Below are positions 6,331 through 11,364 of a stretch of 11,364 bases of DNA, one piece after another; within the stretch, counting starts at the first letter, position 1; each line of letters opens with the position of its first letter. The DNA comes from Lachnospiraceae bacterium UBA4348. Lineage in GTDB: Bacteria > Bacillota > Clostridia > Lachnospirales > Lachnospiraceae. The translations under genes and the position numbers were made by a program. Below the pieces are notes generated by a model. It worked only from the letters and a program-made list of their open reading frames with translations, was not told the DNA's origin and ran no database searches. Location: assembly GCA_002394165.1 (NCBI GenBank), contig DGTA01000116.1, forward strand, positions 1 to 11,364, read 5' to 3'.

Positions 6331-7335
6331 ATGATCGATCCGAAATCAGTACCGATGATGCGTCTTGGTGACGGCGGCAGTATCCCATGCCTCGGAATGG
6401 GAACTTTCGGTTCGGACAGAGTCAGTCCGGAAGAAGTGGCAGAAGCGGTTGCGGGAGGCATCCGAGTTGGATACAGGCTGTTTGACTGCGCGGCCTGCTA
6501 CGGAAATGAAGAACAGATCGGCAGGGTTTTTCGCACAGCCTTCGATGAGGGCATCGTGAAGCGTGAAGAACTGTTTATCATGACAAAAGTGTGGAATGAT
6601 ATGCACCGTGATGTGGAGAGATCCTGCCTGAAGAGTATTGAAGATCTTCAGTGTGATTACCTGGATATGCTCTTTATTCACTGGCCGTTCCCGAACTATC
6701 ATGCACCGTTTTGCGATGTCAATTCGAGAAACCCTGATTCCAGGCCTTTTTCCGTAGAGGAATTTCTTGATACTTACCGGCAGATCGAGGCTCTGGTTGA
6801 CAAAGGTCTTGTCCGGCATATCGGTATTTCCAATATGACGATTCCGAAATTGAATGCTGTTCTTGATCAGCTCCGCATCAAACCGGCGGCCTGCGAGTCT
6901 GAGATGCATCCGTGCTTCCAGCAGCAGGACATCCTGGATTACCTTAAAGAGCACAGCATCCTTCCGATCGGTTATATGCCGCTTGGTTCACCCAGGCGCC
7001 CGGAGCGCGATATCGAGCCTGATGACATCGCAGATATGCAGATGCCCGAACTTCGGGAAATTGCAGCTGCACATGGCGTTCATCCTGCGATCATCTGCCT
7101 GAAATGGGCACTCGGACGCGGTGTTCTGCCGATACCTTTCTCGGTTCACAATTACGAGGCAAACCTTCGTGCAGCCGTGACAGAGAAGCTGACAGACGAA
7201 GAGATGGCCAGGATCGCGACGCTTGAACGCGGCAACCGTCTGGTAAAAGGCCAGGTTTTCCTGTGGGAAGGCGCAAGAGACTGGCACGATCTGTGGGATG
7301 AAGACGGCGTGATCACAGACTGCACTGACTGCTGA
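6331..7335 (+). CDS. Aldo/keto reductase
   Basis: This 334-residue single-domain aldo/keto reductase has the catalytic tetrad D52, Y57, K86 and H117. The family signatures are a GMGTFG opening (about 22-27), FIHWP around H117, and the GISNMTIPKLNAVL stretch that matches the family's GVSNF region. It would reduce a carbonyl or oxidise an alcohol of a sugar-like compound in the cytoplasm with NAD(P)H, as a soluble enzyme. The extended loop after H117, with several Pro, Asn and Asp residues, is longer than in many members and may shape the substrate pocket. The ATG is fixed by GGGAGGA (about 6317-6323). It sits between the LacI gene and the zinc alcohol dehydrogenase. Together with the latter it could interconvert a ketose, aldose or polyol by two successive redox steps (inference). 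Unlike the reductase at 3691-4887 it has no ferredoxin domain. Confidence 0.93.
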   Translation: MIDPKSVPMMRLGDGGSIPCLGMGTFGSDRVSPEEVAEAVAGGIRVGYRLFDCAACYGNEEQIGRVFRTAFDEGIVKREELFIMTKVWNDMHRDVERSCLKSIEDLQCDYLDMLFIHWPFPNYHAPFCDVNSRNPDSRPFSVEEFLDTYRQIEALVDKGLVRHIGISNMTIPKLNAVLDQLRIKPAACESEMHPCFQQQDILDYLKEHSILPIGYMPLGSPRRPERDIEPDDIADMQMPELREIAAAHGVHPAIICLKWALGRGVLPIPFSVHNYEANLRAAVTEKLTDEEMARIATLERGNRLVKGQVFLWEGARDWHDLWDEDGVITDCTDC

Positions 7336-7389
7336 TGAGTTTGAAATTGATAATTAAATTGAGTTGAAAACATAAATAAGGAGGGCCAG

Positions 7390-8466
7390 ATGGAAAACGT
7401 TAAGAAGATTATCCCGAAGAGCATGATCGGTGCGACTCTTCCGGGAAACAGCTCTGTGGAGATGAAGGAATTTGAGGTGCCGACGCCCGGATATGGCCAG
7501 GTGCTTGTCCAGACGAAGGCGAGTACGATCTGCGGTTCCGATATCCGTGCGATCTACAGGGAACATACAGGTAAAGGAGCGGAAGGATATATCCCCGGTA
7601 TGATCGCCGGTCACGAACCCTGCGGAATAATCGTCCAGGAAGGCCCGGGACTGAAGGAATTCAAGACCGGTGACCGTGTGATCGTTTACCATATTTCCGG
7701 CTGCGGCGTTTGCTACAACTGCCGCATGGGTTATATGATCGCCTGCTCAAATCCGAAGTTCCGCCAGGCATACGGATGGCAGAGAAACGGCGGTATGGCT
7801 CCCTACATCCTATGCGATGAAAAAGACCTTATACATCTTCCCGATGAGCTGACCTATAAAGACGGCGCTCAGGTAGCCTGCGGTTTCGGCACCGTTTACG
7901 AGGCTCTTGAGAAGATCGGAATCAGCGGCAATGATGCCGTGCTGGTGACGGGTCTGGGCCCGGTAGGCCTTGCGACATTGATGCTGGCAAAAGCGATGGG
8001 CGCGGACAAACTGATCGGTGTGGAAATGAATGACTACCGTATTGATCTGGCAAAGAAGCTCGGACTTGTCGACTATGTGTTCAAACCGAGCGATCACACC
8101 GTACAGGATATCCTGGACGTGACCGGAGGAAAGGGCGTAGAACGCGCGATCGACTGTTCCGCCAGCGATGCGGGACGCCAGACCTGCGTAAGGGCCTCCA
8201 AGGAATGGGCGAAGATCGCCCTGGTCGGTGAAGGAAATACCATGACCCTCAATCCCAGCCCGGATATGATGCATTCCCAGAAGACGATCTATGGTTCCTG
8301 GGTAACATCGACCTGGAGAATGATGGACCTGGTCGACCGTCTGGTGCGCTGGGGCATTCATCCCGGTGACCTGATCACGGATGAATTCCCGATTGAAAAA
8401 GCGGATGAGGCTTATGCCCTGATGGCCAGCGGCAAGTGCGGCAAAGTCGCGGTCGTATACGAGTGA
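7390..8466 (+). CDS. Zinc-dependent alcohol dehydrogenase (medium-chain, polyol dehydrogenase-like)
   Basis: This 358-residue medium-chain dehydrogenase/reductase has all the expected zinc ligands. The catalytic site is C48, H75 and E76 (GHE), and the structural zinc loop is C105, C108, C111 and C119. The Rossmann nucleotide-binding motif GLGPVG is at 188-193. An acidic residue in the GVEMND stretch after the second strand (about residues 211-216) suggests NAD rather than NADP. Relatives include sorbitol, threonine and other polyol or sugar-alcohol dehydrogenases; the exact substrate cannot be read. The start follows a full AAGGAGGG (7378-7385). It is separated from the aldo/keto reductase by a 54-nt AT-rich gap with no terminator, so co-transcription is likely. 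It ends at 8466, directly against a GGGTCAGACCCC palindrome that precedes the next gene. Confidence 0.94.
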   Translation: MENVKKIIPKSMIGATLPGNSSVEMKEFEVPTPGYGQVLVQTKASTICGSDIRAIYREHTGKGAEGYIPGMIAGHEPCGIIVQEGPGLKEFKTGDRVIVYHISGCGVCYNCRMGYMIACSNPKFRQAYGWQRNGGMAPYILCDEKDLIHLPDELTYKDGAQVACGFGTVYEALEKIGISGNDAVLVTGLGPVGLATLMLAKAMGADKLIGVEMNDYRIDLAKKLGLVDYVFKPSDHTVQDILDVTGGKGVERAIDCSASDAGRQTCVRASKEWAKIALVGEGNTMTLNPSPDMMHSQKTIYGSWVTSTWRMMDLVDRLVRWGIHPGDLITDEFPIEKADEAYALMASGKCGKVAVVYE

Positions 8467-8518
8467 GGGTCAGACCCCGTTTGAAATGGTTGATAAAGAT
8501 GTAATGGGGTCAGCCCCC
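8467..8518 (+). repeat. Pair of REP-like palindromes (GGGTCAGACCCC and GGGGTCAGCCCCC)
   Basis: Copy 1 (8467-8478) begins on the base after the dehydrogenase stop codon. Copy 2 (8506-8518) lies 27 nt later, inside the start of the next gene. Each is a near-palindrome around a central A: GGGTC-A-GACCC in copy 1, with one base changed in copy 2. GACCCC of copy 1 (8473-8478) also pairs exactly with GGGGTC of copy 2 (8506-8511), and further outer pairs allow a stem-loop. From memory, this 13-mer is a dispersed palindrome in many bacterial genomes, some with REP-associated transposases; that needs a genome count. It replaces any visible ribosome binding site before the next gene. Confidence 0.6.
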
Positions 8519-9133
8519 TGGAAAGAATACTACCTGGAGCTTGAGCCGGAAAGGCGGGCACAGATCCTCGAAAGGCTTCTCAAAGAGGTTCCGGATGACG
8601 GATCTGACCGCTTCAGGAAGAAACTGTTTGAACTGCGTTATCTTGAAACGGATCATCGAAGCCGGGAAGTTGATTATTCCAGGCCTTCCGTTGACCGGTA
8701 CCTTTGGCAATGCGTGAATTTCGTTCAGCTTTATGAGACGTCCCGTTTTTTCAAAAGGGGTGCCCGCAGGGAAGTGACGCAGTTCCTGTCCGGGAACGGA
8801 TATATTGAGGCCATGGAAGCCGGTCCCGACGGAGAAAGAGCTCTTTACTGGGAAATTCGCAACGCTGCAAGACGTTTTTTCAAGACCTGCAGCGGGACCG
8901 AATACAGAAGGGCACTTTTCGGACTGATGAGCCCCGGCAAAGCGGATCAGAAAAACCAGATGTGTCTGGATACCTGGAAGATGACGGAAGGGATCGCGCA
9001 CAGACTGGGTATTACAAAAGACCTGTCTGTTTGGACGAAAGCCGTGATGGATGAGTATCATACCACGGATCCGCTGGCGGAAGACCGGATGAGAAAACTG
9101 ATCCTGGAACGCGGCCCGGGAAAGAAACAGTAA
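8486..9133 (+). CDS. Conserved-looking protein of unknown function in the sugar ABC operon
   Basis: This frame gives 215 residues from ATG 8486, or 209 from the in-frame ATG 8504. Neither has a clear ribosome binding site, and both lie within or beside the REP-like pair, so the first 6 to 10 residues may be repeat-derived and the true start is uncertain. The protein is soluble-looking, highly charged, helix-prone and rich in Arg, Glu, Tyr and Phe, with no signal peptide, no membrane segment and no metal or nucleotide motif that I can see. It may belong to the uncharacterised DUF6553 family (from memory, unverified). It ends 19 nt before the ABC permease and follows the dehydrogenase by 19 nt, inside a compact operon. 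That suggests a role tied to uptake or use of the same substrate. No function is assigned. Confidence 0.8.
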   Translation: MVDKDVMGSAPWKEYYLELEPERRAQILERLLKEVPDDGSDRFRKKLFELRYLETDHRSREVDYSRPSVDRYLWQCVNFVQLYETSRFFKRGARREVTQFLSGNGYIEAMEAGPDGERALYWEIRNAARRFFKTCSGTEYRRALFGLMSPGKADQKNQMCLDTWKMTEGIAHRLGITKDLSVWTKAVMDEYHTTDPLAEDRMRKLILERGPGKKQ

Positions 9134-9152
9134 TTTACAGGAGGGATGTCAG

Positions 9153-10130
9153 TTGAAAACGATCAAAAACAATCCGATAGTCAAAAAACTTGGCTTTAAC
9201 CGGATTATCCTATTTATTATCCTGCTTTTGATGTATGGGGCCTTTTCCCTGATCATTCCGGGATTTGCAAGCACAGCACGTATTATGAGCATCCTGAACT
9301 ATGTCTATTTTCTCGGCTTTCTCGCTCTGGGCGTTACGTTCGTGATCGCGACGGGAGGTATCGATTTTTCCATAGGACCGGTAATGTTCTGCTGTGCACT
9401 GATGTCCGGCTATACGCTGAACACCTACGGAGCACCGGTGATCGCGGCACTGTTGATGAGCGTTGTAATCGGCCTGCTTTTCGGATGCTTCAACGGATAC
9501 CTGGTTGCCTATGTCGGTGTTCCTCCGTTTATCGTCTCCATGGCGACTATGAACATCGCGAAAGGCCTGGGATCGGTGTTTACCAAAACACAGTCTGTCA
9601 GCTGGCCCCAGAGCAATGATCCCACGGGGAACGGGTGGTTCAGAAATCTGGTTAAAGTAGACGGTATCCCCACGGGACTGATCGTGTTTATTATTGCCAT
9701 AATCATTCTGTATATCGTGATGAACAACACCAAGGCCGGGCGTTATATCCTTTGTCTGGGAAGCAATAAAGAAGCTGTCCGCCTTTCGGGCGTCAACGTC
9801 CGCAAATGGCAGATGCTGGCGTATGTGATCTGCGGAACCATGGCCGGGATCGCCGCCATCTTCTTTGTCAGTGCCTACACCACCGTTCAGCCCGGACTTG
9901 GCGATACCTACAACAATGAAGCGATCGCCTCTTGTGTTATGGGCGGAACTTCTATGGGAGGCGGGCTGGCATCCATCGGCGGCACCGTGATCGGCGTATT
10001 TGTCATATCTCTCCTGCAGGAAGGAATCATGGCAATGCGTATGACCAAGGAAGTGCAGATGATCATTACCGGTCTGATTGTCATTGTGTTTGTCTATGCG
10101 GATGTTTCCGCAAGACGGCGCAAGAACTGA
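9153..10130 (+). CDS. Ribose-type sugar ABC transporter permease (RbsC-like)
   Basis: This 325-residue membrane protein of the branched-chain/ribose permease family (BPD_transp_2) has about 8-10 hydrophobic segments. It carries the family's GGIDFSIGPV motif (about residues 68-77; usual form GGIDLSVG), a GRYILCLGSNKEAVRLSGVNV stretch that contacts the ATPase, and a Gly-rich SCVMGGTSMGGGLASIGGTVIG segment near the C-terminus. It forms the channel of an importer for monosaccharides or polyols. The start is TTG 9153, placed 7 nt after AGGAGGG (9139-9145); the ATG at 9146 is out of frame. The ATPase gene follows 19 nt after the stop. The substrate-binding protein is not in the window and probably lies beyond the right edge. 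Confidence 0.94.
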   Translation: MKTIKNNPIVKKLGFNRIILFIILLLMYGAFSLIIPGFASTARIMSILNYVYFLGFLALGVTFVIATGGIDFSIGPVMFCCALMSGYTLNTYGAPVIAALLMSVVIGLLFGCFNGYLVAYVGVPPFIVSMATMNIAKGLGSVFTKTQSVSWPQSNDPTGNGWFRNLVKVDGIPTGLIVFIIAIIILYIVMNNTKAGRYILCLGSNKEAVRLSGVNVRKWQMLAYVICGTMAGIAAIFFVSAYTTVQPGLGDTYNNEAIASCVMGGTSMGGGLASIGGTVIGVFVISLLQEGIMAMRMTKEVQMIITGLIVIVFVYADVSARRRKN

Positions 10131-10149
10131 CAGAAAGGAGAAGGAATAG

Positions 10150-11364
10150 ATGGGCGAAGTTATTTTGACAATGAGCGGCATCGACAAATCCTTCCCCGGT
10201 GTCCATGCGCTGGACCATGTCGATTTTGAGCTCAAACGGGGTGAGGTCCACGCGCTGATGGGTGAAAACGGCGCGGGAAAATCCACCCTGATGAAGGTGC
10301 TGACCGGTATCTATACAAAGGATTCGGGAACCATCACTTTTGAGGGGAAAGAGGTGGAGTTCCATAATACGCATGACGCTCAGGAAGCAGGCATCGTCAT
10401 CGTCCACCAGGAATTGAACATGGTGGGTGACCTTACTGTAGCACAGAACATTTTTATCGGCCGTGAATTTAAGAAAGGCTTTATGATCGATGACCGCAGA
10501 ATGATCGAAGAGTCGAAAAAGCTGTTCGACGAGCTGCACATCAATATCGATCCCAGAGCCAGGATGAGTGACCTGACAGTCGGTAAGCAGCAGATGTGCG
10601 AGATTGCGAAAGCCATTTCCCACAAGGCAAAGGTGATCATCTTCGATGAGCCTTCAGCGGCGCTGACCGAGAAAGAGATCGAGGATCTGTTTAATATCAT
10701 CCGCGATCTGCGGGCCCAGAACCTGGGGATCATTTACATCTCACACCGTATGGATGAGATCAAGGTCATTACGGACCGCGTGACGGTCATGCGCGACGGT
10801 ACTTACGTCGGGACGCTGATCACCGACGAATGTACCAAGGAAGACATCATCAACATGATGGTGGGGCGCGTGATCTACGAAGAACCCAAGACGCACAGCA
10901 TGGTTCCCGAAGACGCACCGGTGGTGCTGAAGGTGGAACACCTCAATGCCGGCAAGATGGTGCAGGATGTAAGTTTCGAATTAAGGAAGGGCGAGATCCT
11001 GGGCTTTTCGGGACTGATGGGCGCCGGCCGGACAGAGACAGCAAGGGCTCTGTTCGGAGCAGATCCCAAACAGAGCGGCGATATCTATATTAATGGTCAG
11101 AAGGTGACGATCAACTCACCTGAGGATGCCGTGAAACACGGTATCGGATACCTTTCGGAGGACCGCAAGCGTTTCGGTATCGTCATTGAGAAGACGATCA
11201 CCGAAAACTCCACACTGGCTACCCTGAAAGAGTATATGGCCGGGCTTTTCATCAATAAGAGTTCAGAGAAAGCGGTCACCGAGCAGTATATCAAGGAGCT
11301 GGATACAAGGACGCCCGGCCCGGACCAGCTGGTCGTCAATCTTTCCGGCGGAAACCAGCAGAAG
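10150..11364 (+). CDS. Ribose-type sugar ABC transporter ATP-binding protein (RbsA/MglA-like), cut by window end
   Basis: 405 codons are open from ATG 10150 to the right edge; the family is usually about 500 residues, so the C-terminal fifth is missing. Two nucleotide-binding domains are fused. The first has Walker A GENGAGKST (38-46), signature LTVGKQQM (142-149) and Walker B VIIFDEP (162-168). The second has the degenerate Walker A GLMGAGRT (288-295) usual for RbsA/MglA proteins, and reaches signature LSGGNQQK (398-405) exactly at the window edge. It powers the importer formed with the permease upstream. AGAAAGGAGAAGGA (about 10132-10145) supplies the ribosome binding site. The family is certain; the substrate is unknown. 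Confidence 0.95.
   Translation, partial: MGEVILTMSGIDKSFPGVHALDHVDFELKRGEVHALMGENGAGKSTLMKVLTGIYTKDSGTITFEGKEVEFHNTHDAQEAGIVIVHQELNMVGDLTVAQNIFIGREFKKGFMIDDRRMIEESKKLFDELHINIDPRARMSDLTVGKQQMCEIAKAISHKAKVIIFDEPSAALTEKEIEDLFNIIRDLRAQNLGIIYISHRMDEIKVITDRVTVMRDGTYVGTLITDECTKEDIINMMVGRVIYEEPKTHSMVPEDAPVVLKVEHLNAGKMVQDVSFELRKGEILGFSGLMGAGRTETARALFGADPKQSGDIYINGQKVTINSPEDAVKHGIGYLSEDRKRFGIVIEKTITENSTLATLKEYMAGLFINKSSEKAVTEQYIKELDTRTPGPDQLVVNLSGGNQQK

Noticed and set aside
7341..7377. Possible internal promoter in the AT-rich gap before the zinc dehydrogenase
   Set aside because: TTGATA/CATAAA-like boxes can be drawn, but transcription would start on the ribosome binding site, leaving no leader; AT-rich sequence gives such matches by chance.
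9210..10286. A 358-codon open frame on the - strand
   Set aside because: It lies antisense to the well-supported permease and the start of the ATPase. Its translation is rich in His, Asp, Arg and Gln with no domain, as expected for a shadow of membrane-protein codons.

Overview
The window suggests a moderately GC-rich Firmicute of the Clostridia, most likely a Lachnospiraceae-type gut anaerobe. The evidence is strong AGGAGG-type ribosome binding sites, two TTG starts, a ferredoxin-fused aldo/keto reductase of a kind common in anaerobes, a radical SAM/SPASM protein next to a short peptide with a clostridial-looking leader, and a ribose-type ABC importer led by a LacI-family regulator. This placement is inference; no marker gene is present. 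All intact genes are on the + strand.

Layout. (1) 1-668: the C-terminal end of a radical SAM/SPASM maturase, then a 61-residue peptide that looks like a RiPP precursor (leader plus a Cys- and aromatic-containing core), closed by an intrinsic terminator. (2) 716-2110: a MATE-family exporter with its own extended -10 promoter. (3) 2111-4956: a GntP-family sugar-acid permease, with a palindrome-rich leader and a LacI/cre-like operator, followed by an aldo/keto reductase carrying two C-terminal [4Fe-4S] motifs. A long hairpin follows; its T-tract points to the - strand. (4) 4957-5283: a gene-poor stretch with what looks like the decayed 3' end of a - strand gene, then a near-consensus promoter and a palindromic LacI operator. 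(5) 5284 to the right edge: a tightly spaced operon of LacI regulator, aldo/keto reductase, zinc-dependent alcohol dehydrogenase, an unrecognised conserved-looking protein, ribose-type ABC permease and ABC ATPase (cut by the window edge).

The right-hand operon reads as a regulated system that imports a sugar or polyol and interconverts it by two NAD(P)-dependent oxidoreductases. The substrate cannot be told from sequence. The GntP/aldo-keto pair may be a second, related carbohydrate-acid module. The most novel items are the radical SAM/precursor pair at the left edge, the unrecognised protein inside the sugar operon, and a pair of GGGGTCAGACCCC-like palindromes placed exactly at that protein's start.
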